The notes under the pieces: model-generated | What the model saw: only the letters and a program-made list of their open reading frames with translations | Database searches by the model: none | Told to the model about the DNA's origin: nothing | Program-made: the position numbers and the translations under genes | Source of the DNA: Tychonema litorale BBK16 | Lineage (GTDB): Bacteria > Cyanobacteriota > Cyanobacteriia > Cyanobacteriales > Microcoleaceae | Length of the DNA: 11,394 nt | NCBI RefSeq assembly: GCF_021648855.1 | Contig: NZ_JAKJHX010000007.1 | Coordinates: forward strand, 33,191-44,584 | Direction of reading: 5' to 3' | Shown here: one piece after another, positions 1-9,900 of the stretch | Layout of the letters: every line of letters starts with the position of its first letter | Numbering within the stretch: the first letter of the stretch is position 1

Positions 1-72
1 TGTGGGCTTCGTTGTTATCCCGCCGGGGATTGTGGGCTTCGTTGTCATCCCGCCGGGGATTGTGGGCTTCGT
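1..72. repeat. 30-bp tandem repeat, about 2.4 copies, reaching the left edge
   Basis: Units 1-30 and 31-60 differ at a single base (T/C at position 16 of the unit), and 61-72 repeats the first 12 bases. The unit contains ATCCCGCCGGGGAT. Since 30 is a multiple of three, the Rhs-like gene reads each unit as a decapeptide EAHNPRRD(D/N)N. There are no unique spacers, so it is not a CRISPR array. More copies may lie beyond the edge. Confidence 0.9.
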
Positions 73-805
73 CTAATAGCGAAAGTCCACTGAAGTGGAC
101 TGAAGAAGCAGAAACGTCTTCAGTCGGTTTCAACTGACTTTCGCTATCAGACAGGGAATTAATTCCTTGGCGGCTATGAATTGAAGAAGCAGAAATATCT
201 TCAGTCGGTTTCAACCGACTTTCGCTATGAGACGGGGGTTTTAACCCCCGGCGGACATTGATACTAGCGACAGAATGTGCGATCGCTTCCAGATTGCAAT
301 GTGCGATCGCTTCTACATTATTTCCTCGTTGACCATTACCAAAATACAGAGTTTTTCCCGCCACATCATAAGCATGATGAACATTCAAAGTCCAACCGCC
401 TAAACCTTGGGCGATCGCATTCCAAGCGCCCAGAGTAGTCGTTCCTTCCTTAGATTGATTGTATTGGGATTCGGGATAAATAAAAGTGGTGCGAATAGTG
501 ACGGGTTGCTTCCCTGACAATAGCTTACCATCAGCATCTTTCCCATCCCAGACAAAGGTATAAATTTGATTTGGTTGTGGCGGAAAAACCTGCTTAAATT
601 CTTGTCCCGCAACCTTAATTTCCAGTTCAATTCGTTCTAAATCGGCTGCGACGTGGGAACCGCTGACCGGAATTGTGCGGGTATAAGCTGCTTGACGGCC
701 GGAAGTGCGATCGCTGCTGTAATTCAGGCTAAATGGCGTTCCATTAATCCCTACGACAGCACCTAAGATTTGGTTTTGAATTTCGATGAAAGAAATGGGT
801 AGCAT
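1..805 (-). CDS. Rhs/teneurin-like protein, N-terminal fragment (3' partial, runs off left edge)
   Basis: Seen: an open frame of 268 codons from ATG (805-803) to the left edge, with AGAGGA eight bases before the ATG. Residues about 10-160 carry NQILGAVVGINGTPFSLNYS, SDRTSGRQAAYTR, a LERIELEIKVAGQEF strand, YTFVWDGKDADGK and LGGWTLNVHHAYD followed by KTLYFGNGQ. Known: this series matches the beta-sandwich/plug region of bacterial Rhs proteins and animal teneurins (LGGWSLNKHH...GNG), which normally leads into an NHL propeller and then the YD-repeat shell. Odd: from residue about 161 the expected NHL start is replaced by translated DNA repeats: two EAIAH units, two SES(R/Q)LKPTED(I/V)SASS units and EAHNPRRD(D/N)N decapeptides. 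The protein starts at the plug with no upstream export signal or stalk, which the giant gene just upstream in the same frame might supply. NHL and YD repeats should lie beyond the edge. Inference: shell or delivery part of a polymorphic-toxin or adhesion-type protein. It could instead be a decaying gene kept open by chance. Confidence 0.85.
   Translation of the reverse strand, partial: MLPISFIEIQNQILGAVVGINGTPFSLNYSSDRTSGRQAAYTRTIPVSGSHVAADLERIELEIKVAGQEFKQVFPPQPNQIYTFVWDGKDADGKLLSGKQPVTIRTTFIYPESQYNQSKEGTTTLGAWNAIAQGLGGWTLNVHHAYDVAGKTLYFGNGQRGNNVEAIAHCNLEAIAHSVASINVRRGLKPPSHSESRLKPTEDISASSIHSRQGINSLSDSESQLKPTEDVSASSVHFSGLSLLDEAHNPRRDDNEAHNPRRDNNEAH
76..175. repeat. Palindromic interspersed repeat, copy 1
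   Basis: A 12-bp inverted repeat ATAGCGAAAGTC / GACTTTCGCTAT (76-87 with 136-147) encloses a CCACTGAAGTGG palindrome and a CTGAAGA/TCTTCAG hairpin (100-106 with 117-123). It is followed by GACAGGGAATTAATTCCTTGG, part of the same repeat type. Repeats of the form CTTCAGTCGGTTT(C)AACCGACTTTCGCTAT are, as I recall, dispersed in filamentous cyanobacteria. It lies inside the Rhs-like frame and is translated. Confidence 0.75.
182..255. repeat. Palindromic interspersed repeat, copy 2
   Basis: This is a second copy of the 76-175 repeat, lacking the outer left arm. It has a TGAAGA/TCTTCA hairpin (182-187 with 198-203), a perfect GTCGGTT/AACCGAC hairpin (204-210 with 213-219), CTTTCGCTATGAGAC, then GGGGGTT/AACCCCC (234-240 with 243-249). 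Both copies are in the same frame, giving the paired peptides SESRLKPTEDISASS and SESQLKPTEDVSASS. Confidence 0.75.
274..313. repeat. 24-bp-spaced duplication containing two HIP1 sites
   Basis: The 16-mer AATGTGCGATCGCTTC occurs at 274-289 and again at 298-313, a 24-base period that keeps the frame. Each copy holds the HIP1 palindrome GCGATCGC. In the Rhs-like protein it gives two EAIAH units, just after the plug domain. Confidence 0.8.
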
Positions 806-931
806 GATTTTGTCCTCTAAATTATTGTGTGTTTTTGTGAACTTGTAGTGAAATTGTAGGTTGAGTTGAACGATAGTAAAACCCAACATTGATGAGTGGT
901 TAGATGTTGGGTTTCGTTACCTCAACCCAAC
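806..931. other. Intergenic region between giant gene and Rhs-like gene
   Basis: This 126-bp gap holds most of the palindromic element, an AT-rich leader of about 37 bases (819-855) and the ribosome binding site. No clear -10/-35 promoter is visible, so co-transcription from upstream is the simpler reading. The ATG at 805 is exactly 43 codons after the TAG at 934, so both genes lie in one frame. Confidence 0.6.
813..818 (-). promoter_or_regulatory. Ribosome binding site of the Rhs-like gene
   Basis: Read on the minus strand the sequence is AGAGGA, eight bases before ATG 805. This supports that ATG over the only other in-frame upstream ATG (889-887), which lies inside the MITE-like palindrome, would add 28 codons and has no comparable site. 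Confidence 0.6.
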
Positions 932-935
932 CTAC
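856..935. repeat. MITE-like palindromic element between the two genes
   Basis: Two near-identical inverted arms (856-889 and 904-935) flank a 14-base loop. Both arms begin GTAGGTTG read inwards and end AAACCCAACAT; the inner 11 bp (879-889 with 904-914) and outer 8 bp (856-863 with 928-935) pair perfectly. The GTAGGTTGGGTTGAGG...AAACCCAAC type is a repeat I recall as frequent in cyanobacterial genomes; copy number here cannot be checked. The element contains the TAG stop of the giant gene (934-932) and a second in-frame TAA (919-917). TA at 857-858 and at 933-934 could mark a target duplication, but the exact ends are uncertain. In transcripts from the minus strand it would fold into a strong hairpin followed by TTTT, so it may attenuate or terminate transcription. 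It encodes no transposase. Confidence 0.7.
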
Positions 936-3900
936 GGTGCTGCCATACAAGATTCAGTTTCATCATTACCTTCGCCAAATTGAACTGGGTCAATTGGCTC
1001 TCCTTTCAGCCTGTCAACTAATTTCACAAGATCATCTCCCCAAATACCTAACATTCCGTTGATACCGGATAACCAACCTTCAATACCTCCTTCTTTGATG
1101 GCATTACCGATCACTTGAACGCTGCTACCTGCATCGTTTAAGAAATTGAAAACTTGAGCAGCAGTATTGTTAAAGATACCAGCAAAGTTCGAGCCAAGAG
1201 TACCAACGGCATTGAGAATGTTGCCAATTCCGGCAACCCAATCACCGTTTTTAATCCCTTCAATAGCGCCGTAAATTTGCAGTGGCACCGTCTTCAAACT
1301 ATTAAACACTTGCAGCACCACCTGTTTCATTGCATCCGAAGTAGAATTGATAAAACTTGACAATCCAGTTGTAATTGCAGAAGCAACTCCGCCCAGGATT
1401 TGCAAGAATCCTACTATTCCTTGACCGGACATTATCGAACGAATGCCATCAAACGATCCTTGTGCTAATCCCATAAGAGCTTGAATTCCAGTAGTTAGAC
1501 CGGGGGGTAAGGGAATAGCAGAAGTTAGGAATCCTACTCCAGCCATCACTCCTTGGAAAATTGCTCCAGCCCAATCACCAGTAATTGCACTCTGAATTAT
1601 CCCAATTCCCGCATTAGCAAGATTTAAGGCAATTCCTAAAGGAGCGAGAGGAGTAAATTGGAGGATGAATCCCAGAATGCCAATGATGTTCCGAACTATC
1701 CCCAGCAACTTCATCCAGAACATCTTTTTGCGGAGTTTCCGTTCCGCAACCCGCTGCTTAATAATTTGGTCTAACATCTCCTTCGACTGCTTAGCCAAAT
1801 CCTCAGAAATATCAACAGCTTGCTCGGCATAAGCTACTTTATTCAAAGCTTCCAAATACAGCGGGTCAATAACCTGTCTTTCTCCTCCCAATTCTTCAGT
1901 ACGCTGCAACTCTTCCAACAATTGTTTACTTGCTGACTGCAAATTTTGCTGTGCTGTTTGCAACAACTGAGTATCCCACTGTTCCTCTAGATCGATGCGA
2001 TTTATCTCAGTTTTGTACTGCTGAATTTGCCCGATTAAACCGTCCATTGCCTTCAGCAGATTTTCCTGAATATTCGCCGCTTCTTTCCCTTGCAGCGCTT
2101 CATGGATATCACCCCGCGCTTCTGCTAACAACGCCTTCAAATCCGCCGGCAAATCAGATTGCTGCTGAGTTTCCAAATCTTTCAGCGATGCGAGAAGTCC
2201 CGCTAATTGTGTTTGCAATTGCACCGGATCGTCCGTTGCTTCGAGGGTTGTCATTCCCAGATTTCCCCGCGCCTCATTTAACGATTGCCGCAGATTGTCT
2301 TCCGCTTGCAGTTGCCGCAACAGTTCGATTTTGGCAACAGTTTCTGTTCTCTGACGTGCCGTTTCTAGTCTGTCTCGTTCCATCCTCGCTTGCACTGCTT
2401 CATCAATTCCCTGCTGACGCGCTGTGGCAATTTCTTGCTCTAATTGCGCTTGGGCTAAATTCAGTTTTTCGATCGTTACTAACTGAATAAAGGTTTGTTC
2501 CGTTTGTTCGCGGATGCGGGTAATCCCATCGAGACGTGCTTGAGCAATGGCTAATTCCTGTTCTTTCTTTTCCCTTTCCTCCTGGGTAGTGGCAATTTTA
2601 TCATTCAAATCGCTCAATATTTTAGCAGCCGTTTCTTGCTGTGCTTGCAGCGTTTTCATCTGTGCTTCAGCAGTTTTTCTCGCTGCTCCAAAGGCATCAG
2701 CTTGTGCTTGAGAACGGCGCTGCAACTCCCGGTTATTCAGCATTTCCTGATAGTATCGATCGGCTAAAATTCGGTCTTGAGGTTGCGCTAAACCGGGACT
2801 GCTTTTACTACCTCGATCGCTCGCTAAGTCGCTGTAATCGCGATAGTAAATCTCTGCCGCCGTCGCCATGTCGTTGTTCTTGGCCACATCTAACAGCGCT
2901 TTCGCTTCTTTGAAACCCGCGTCAGTTGCTTGCTGCAATCGCTGCAAAATCTGGAACTCAAAGTTATTGACTTCTTGCTGCTTTTGTGCTGCTTGAATGG
3001 TGTAGTTAGCATTCGCCTGAGTAGCTTCTACTAACGCTTTCAGAATGTTTTGATTTTCCCTCGCTTGCTTGAGATGTTCGTCATTTTGCACCAACAAATC
3101 TTCTTTCAACTGTTGCAATGGTGCGGTGAGAATCTTGCTAGCAGCTTCAGCTTGTTCTGCTAACCGCTGGGCTTCGGCTAAAGCAGCGCGGGCATCTTGC
3201 AATTGTTGCTGCAAATTGCTGGTGTCAGCATCGGGGTCTTTGGTGTAGGCATCAAGTAACCTTTGTTCGGCAATAATTACCTCATTTTGTGCGGTTAATA
3301 GCGTGCGTTTTTGAGTCAGCGCGGTTTGCTGGGCGGTGAGAATTGCAGCTTTATTTGTTAGTAGCTGCAAGGTTTGTTTTAACTGTGCTTCTTTGCTGTA
3401 TAAATCTTGCAAACCGTCTACAGTAGCGCCTTGTTTGACAAATTCGGCAATTTGATTAGTAATTGCTTGCTGTTGCTGTTTCAGGGAATCAATTAGCGCT
3501 TTTGTGCCAGCTAATTCCGGTGCTAGGGCTACACTTTGCCGCTCAACCCATTTTTCTACATGAGCAATTTCTTGCTGAGTTTCTATGGCTTGTTTGTTGA
3601 GTTCCCCGCGACGTGCCAGGATATCAGCAATAGCAGCGCGATATTCCTCAGAATTAGTATCATATTCTTCCCATTGTTGCTGCACTTTAGCATTTTGGGC
3701 GGCGGCTTCAGACTCGGCTTGTTCTAACTGTTGCTTCAGTGTTGGTAACGATTTTTCTAATGATTTCAGTTGAATTTTGTCACCAGGAATCGACTTACGA
3801 GCCTCTTCTAATTGTGCAAAGAAATCGCGGGCTTCTTTAACCGGAGGTTGGGCTTGATTTGCCGCATTATTTGCATCAGTCCACTGCTTTGCTAGCGGTT

Positions 3901-6900
3901 CGATGCGCTCTTTTTCCTTGCGCCATTTATCGGCTTCTGCGAGATGTGCAATTCCTTGTTGCCGCAACTGAGGAAATATTTGGGAATATTGATTCCAAAG
4001 AATCCAATTATGGTCAACGTGCGTTACCCATTCACATTTCCTCCTGCCACTCCTGCCTCGGTAACAGCGTTCTTCTGACCAATAGGGACTAGATTGCCAA
4101 TTGGCGCGATTTCTGTTAATAACAGACCAATGATACGCTGCTCGTTGTTCGTACCAATCAGCTTGTGCTAAAGCTGCATAACCTTGCGCTTCGTGGGATG
4201 CTTGTTCGGCTTTTGCTTTATCAAATAGTGTTTGATTTGGATTTCGCCCTTCGACAGCATCAGCAGCTAGCAATTCATCCACTGTTGAATTTAACAACTT
4301 GGATATGTGCTGATTTGGGCTGCGTCCTTCTAAAGTTGCTCCTTGCAATAAATTAATAGCCGTACCGTTTTCTGGATGCTCTTTGAGGAATTGCGCTCTT
4401 AATTCTTTAGTAGCTGCATCTATTTCTACCTGAGATGTTTTGGAACCTAGAATTGCCTTTACTTGTGCTTGATAATCCTTCAATTCCTGCGACTCAACAC
4501 CGTAACGAATAGCAATCGGAGCAATTTCTTGCCACAACTCTTCATCCTGTTTGATGCGGAGTTTAATTTTCTCGATCGCCTCCTCAGTAGAAGTAACACG
4601 ATCATCCAGTGCATCCGCACGATTTTCCACAACTCCAAGAGTCTTAATCCCATCCTCCAGATTCGCTTCACTCCGCTGATAGTCACCGTAGGGATCGGCA
4701 AATCGATCGTCAATTTCAGCTATCAAATTATCAACTGATTCAGACAATTTTTGCTGATTGTCACCCAATTCTTTCGTCATCGGGTTGCCCTCTAATAGCG
4801 CTTTAGTCGAGTTGTTAACGCTATTAGTTAAATCTTGGCGAACTCGATCGCTCAATTGGGCATAAGCTAGCACGGTATCATCTTTAATTGCCGCCTCAGC
4901 CGCATTTTCGGAATTCAGTTGAGATTGCAAAGCATTGAAGCGATTATCATTGCTTTCTAGCTTGTGGCGGATTTCTAATTCTTGCTTTTGGCGCAAGGGA
5001 AGCAGGGCATCTGTTGCTTGTTTCAGCAATTTTTCTAAATCATCAGCGGCAGTTTGACTCGATGCTTGCAATGCTTCTAAACTGCTAATCTGAGATTTTG
5101 ACAGTTGAACCAAATTCGTCAGATATTCCTGACTCACCGGATCGGTTGTATTGGCGAGTTGCTGTTCCCAATTAGTAACTAAGTTATTAATGCTATCGAT
5201 TTGATTTGTCAAATCTTGACCTTGGCCGCGCAATTTTTGCAAATGAGTGTTGACTTGCGGCTCGACTTGTGTTGCGAAGAAATCGACATCGGATTCGGAA
5301 GCCAGCATTCCCAAACCAATTAACTGACGCAGTGAAGTTGATTTTAATTGAGTTGTTTGCGCCATTTCTGCGGCCAGATTTGCGGCCTTAGATGCTGCAT
5401 TTTTGATGGTTTGAATCAGTTGATTTTCGCGAGTTTGCAGGGGTTGCAAGCGCTGATTCACAGATGCGCTCGCACTTTGTACTCGATTAAACTCTGCCTC
5501 AAGTTGCGTCACCCCTCCCAAGCCTTGTAACTGGGAGTTAAAACTGGCAATTTGTGACTGTTGCTCTGCCGCTTTCTGAGTTAATTCGTTAATTTTTTTC
5601 GCTGCATCTTGACGGCGCTGCCACAATTTGTTCCGCTCATCTGCGATAAATGAAGCTGCTTGCAAATAACTGCGATAAGCCGCAGCTTCCCCAGCATTGT
5701 AAGCCCAAGCACTACCGTTCCAATACCAGGTTTTTTGCCGACTGGCATCAGCTAAATTCAAGTAAGATCGTTCCGCTGCTGCGAGGCCGGGATCGTTATC
5801 GATCGCACTTTGAATCACTAAATTTTGGTTGCCGATTTGCAGATTGGTAAAAGCGAGGGCTTGTTGAGTATCATCCAGAGATGTTTGGAGCGATCGCCCT
5901 TTTTGCAGATTATCTTGAGCGGGCTTTAATTGTGACTGCAAATCAGCCAATTGTTGCCTGTCTGCTGCTCCAGCTTGACGAGTTGCCAATAAAGATTGAG
6001 TGGCAGTTACTTGAGTTTGATTTGTTTGCTGCCATGCGTTCCAATCCTGCTGATACTTAGTTTGTAAAACACCAGTACGATTGAGAACATCGAGGCGACT
6101 TTGCAGGCGATCGACTTCACCTTCAACTTGCTCCAAGTATTGACTGGTAAGTTCAATTTCGCGATATTTTTCAATCAGTTTTTGTTCGGTATCAGCTTTT
6201 TGTTGATTCAGCTTATCCAAATCTTTGACAAGATTATCGCGCTGCTGCTGTTGTTGAGAGAGTTGAGTATTTAATCCTGATAGCTGAACTAAAAGGTTTT
6301 TGTCTGCTTCCAGTGTGCTTATTTGCTGTTGAGCCGCTGCAATTTGAGGTTGCAAAGTGGCATTTAGTTGTTGTGCATTTGAGGTAGCTAAATCTCGTTG
6401 TTGTGCAGCATTATTAGCAGCAGCTTGGGCGGCATTTCGAGAGATGGCTGCTTGTGGATTTGCCAATCGTCCTTCGTATCGACCATAGGAGAGATAATGT
6501 CGATAAGCTAATGCGTGGTTCCAGCCAAAAGCCTTTGCAACATCAGGGTTATGAGCTAGATAAGCATGGGCATTAAACACATAAATCTGACTATTCCACC
6601 AATCTGCTGCTGCTTGTTGTCCTTGTCGTTCCCTTTCCCAGAAGTTAGCAGTAGCAAAGGCTTGACCGATCTGATTTTGATAGCCTTGTACCGCTGATTT
6701 TTGCTGCTGAATAGCGGTATCCGTAGAGCCGATCGCACTTGGAATATCCGTCAGTTGTGCTGCGGAAATTGTCGATAAACTGGATGTAGTTTGGGCGATC
6801 GCACTTTCTGTACCCTGAATTTCCTTATCTTTATCGGAAATTTGTTTTTGCTTTTCTGGAATCTGTTTTTCTAAATCGGCTTTCTTCAAACCCAATTCGC

Positions 6901-9900
6901 GATATTCTTTCTGGAATGCAGCCAGAGATTTCTCAGTTTGTGCTTGCTCAGTTTTGCCTTGAGTTAACCGATTATTTAAATTATCAAAACCAGCTAAGAA
7001 ATTCGCGCCACTACCCTCGATCGACTTCAAGAATGCAATTTTAGTTTGAGGATTGAGAGATGCAGGTGCGGTTTCGAGAGTTTTGATTAAATCCGCTATT
7101 GCCAACCGTTCCGGGGAATCAGCCAAAGCCATTGCTAACTGGTCGCGCTGCAACTTCGCCCAAGCCAATTCTTGCTCCAAATTCTGCAAATAATTTCGCC
7201 AGTTGTTCAACTGTTGCTGCAAACTATCGCTGGGATTTTTCTGCAATTCATTCTGCAACTCTAAAACTGTCTTGAAGGCATCCAGTTGTTCCGATTCTAA
7301 CTTCTCAATTTGTTTGTCAACCGCCAACAATCTCTCGCGATAGGGCAACAAGAAACCAGCAGTTTCTAAGAAGTTTTGCAAATTCTTCGCAGCTTCGGCT
7401 TTCTCAGCTTGAATTGCCTCTAATTGAGCCTGACTTGCTTTCAACCGATTTTCGGTTGCATCGGTTAACTGCTGTTGCGCGGGAATTTTTTCATTCTCCA
7501 ACCTTTGCAGTTCTTTTTGGGCTAAATCGATTTCTTGAAGTAGCGTTTCTAACTTTTGCCGCTGTACGGGATCGTGCAAATCCAACAAATCTTTTTCAGC
7601 TTGCAACCGTAACGCATCCGCCGCAATTTCATAGTCAATTCCCTGTTTCAAAACAGGCCAATCTTTAATGCCAGTTTCTAACTTTCTTGCCTGTTCTTTC
7701 AGGGCGCTTGCTTGTTGCTGTGCTTGTTGCGCTAACTGTCCGTAAGCTTGCGACTCAGAAGCAGCTTTATTAGCTAATTGTTGAGCCATATCTCGCGGCC
7801 CAATATGTTCGGGATAGTGTACATTTCCATAAACAGGTTCGGTATTTTTTCCCGATCGACCACTACGTTTAGTACCTATTTGTTCCCGACGATTTATTAA
7901 AGAATTGTGCCAATTAGCTTGAGATTGATTTTGCTGTTGGCGCGATGCAGCAATCGCTGCTAAACTGGCATAATTTTCAGCAATTTTTGCTTGTTGTGCG
8001 GCCTGTGCTTCCAAAATTTGCAAGACTCGATCGGCTTTCTCCAGACCATCTTCACCGAGATTAGTGGGTCTTTCTTCTAGGAATTGAGCGTACTGATTTA
8101 AAGTACCTTCCTGCTGTGTTGCTTGCTGCGATAGCTGCTGTAAACTTTGAGAATTTTCAGTAGCAATTTGAGCTTGCCATTGCGATTGATTTTTCTGTCT
8201 CAACAAGTTCGGGTCATTTCCCCAACCCCAAATTTCTCGACGGCGGCCGGATATACCCCTACCTTTTTCTGAACCAACAGGTTGCCAGCGAGCCGGATTA
8301 ATGTTATTAGAAGTCGCGCTAAATCTTGCCGCTTCTGCATTTTGAATTGCAGCTTGTTCTTGGAAATTAGAGGCAAATTCCTGTTGTTTATTTGCAGCTT
8401 CGCGCCAAGGTGCGGGATCTGTTTGCAAATTATCGCCGACATTGGCAAAAGGATTGAGTAATTTAGCTTGAGCTTTTGTCAAATCTGTTTCAGCTTTGGC
8501 AATTTGTGCTTGAATTGCTGCTAACATTTTTTGAGTTTCTGCCTCTAAAGCCGATTTATCTTTGCCAAGTTTAGCTAGTCTTTCCTCAAGTTCTTTACGC
8601 TGGGCTAAAAGCTTTTGAAGTCGGTCATTTTCAATTAAATAATGACTGGTTGCTAGGGCTAATTCTTCGACTCTTTGCTGGTGGTGAGCGTCAGTAATTC
8701 CAGCCTGCGTACTAACTTCTCGATACTTATTCAAAGCATCAGCAATTTTCTGAACTGCATCAGCTTGCAAGTCAGACAAAGTGAGAGATGGATTGCCTAA
8801 ATCTGCTAAAGTTTGCCACTGTTCGATTAAATTATCCTGAGCTTTTTCTAAATCTAAAATCGCTTTTTTAGTTGCCTCAGATGCTGCTCTTGCTAAGGTC
8901 TCAACGCGCCCTTCTCCGCTAAACAAACTTACCTGCAAACCTGGTTTTAGTGGTTCTGGGGGTTTCGGTTCAAGTGACAAAGCGCGATCGATCGCACTTT
9001 TGACATCTACCAATCCCGCCCCAGTTTCTTTATCCCATCCAGGTATATTCAAATCCGCTGCGGTATCTATCAACAATTGCTTGACTTGTGTCAAACTCAA
9101 TGCAGGATTTGCCGCCCAAACTAAAGAAGCTGCGGCTGTGACATAGGATGCCGATCGCGAAGTACCGACAAAAGCATTAGCATCCTTGGCCCAGGAACCT
9201 CCAGGAGCCATTAAATCCAGTCCTTCACCGTAAGCAGAATAGTCAGTTTTCGACTCAAATTGATTAACAGCACCGACAGTAATAATGTTATCGAATTGCT
9301 TGCTAGCTTGCCCCAAAGCCGACATTACACCGCCAGTATTGCCTGCGGAAACAACTAGCAAAACATTATTTTCGCGGGCATATTGAATCGCGGCTTGCTC
9401 TTCAGGAGTGAGTTCGTAACGAGTGGTAACGCCGATATCATCTAATTGGGATAAATCGAAACTGAGATTTGCGATCGCCCGATTTTCACCATTTGCTTTC
9501 ACCCCATCTACAAACCGCCTCAATTGCTCAGCCCAATCCCCATTATTGACGGTAAAAGTATCGTAATTAGCCAGAGAATTAATCGAAGAAAACGCAGAAG
9601 TAACTCGCTGAACGTGCTGTCCTTCATTAAAGTCAATAAATCCAACTTTCGGCTGTTTAGCATCAGATGGCAGCAGAGAAATCGCCTCATCAGCATTCAA
9701 CGAAAACTTATCAAATCCCGTAGCATCAGGATGGCTCAAAGCTTCCCCTAAAGACACTGATAGTCCGAATTCCGCCGCTACTTCTGGACTTTGCAGCAAT
9801 TGTTTGATTGTCGGCAGATTGCTCTCAGTGATGCCGATTTTAGCGAGAGAATCTGGTTTATTAAATAGCGATAGAGCATCGGGATATTGTTCTAATAAAG

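Noticed and set aside
1..72. Possible CRISPR array
   Set aside because: The repeats are directly adjacent with no unique spacers.
400..630. Minus-strand 76-codon frame
   Set aside because: It overlaps the Rhs-like frame, which has clear family motifs, a good RBS and a longer open span.
878..914. Classical Rho-independent terminator for the giant gene
   Set aside because: The 11-bp stem is strong, but it is AT-containing with only four T after it and belongs to a mobile-type palindrome. Kept only as a possible attenuator.
1930..2490. Plus-strand open frame of 186 codons
   Set aside because: It lies wholly antisense to the giant gene's coiled coil; its Leu/Ala/Phe-rich composition is what reverse-reading Gln/Ala/Glu codons gives. 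No family motif or RBS was recognised.
6556..6738. Short minus-strand frames inside the giant gene (also 4480-4713, 8200-8448, 10432-10614)
   Set aside because: They overlap the giant frame in another phase, are short, and show no domain signature. They are shadows.
1739..8917. Phage tail tape-measure protein
   Set aside because: The long coiled coil followed by hydrophobic helices is suggestive, but the DUF4114, cadherin-like and S8 domains and the Rhs-like neighbour do not fit, and no phage genes are seen.
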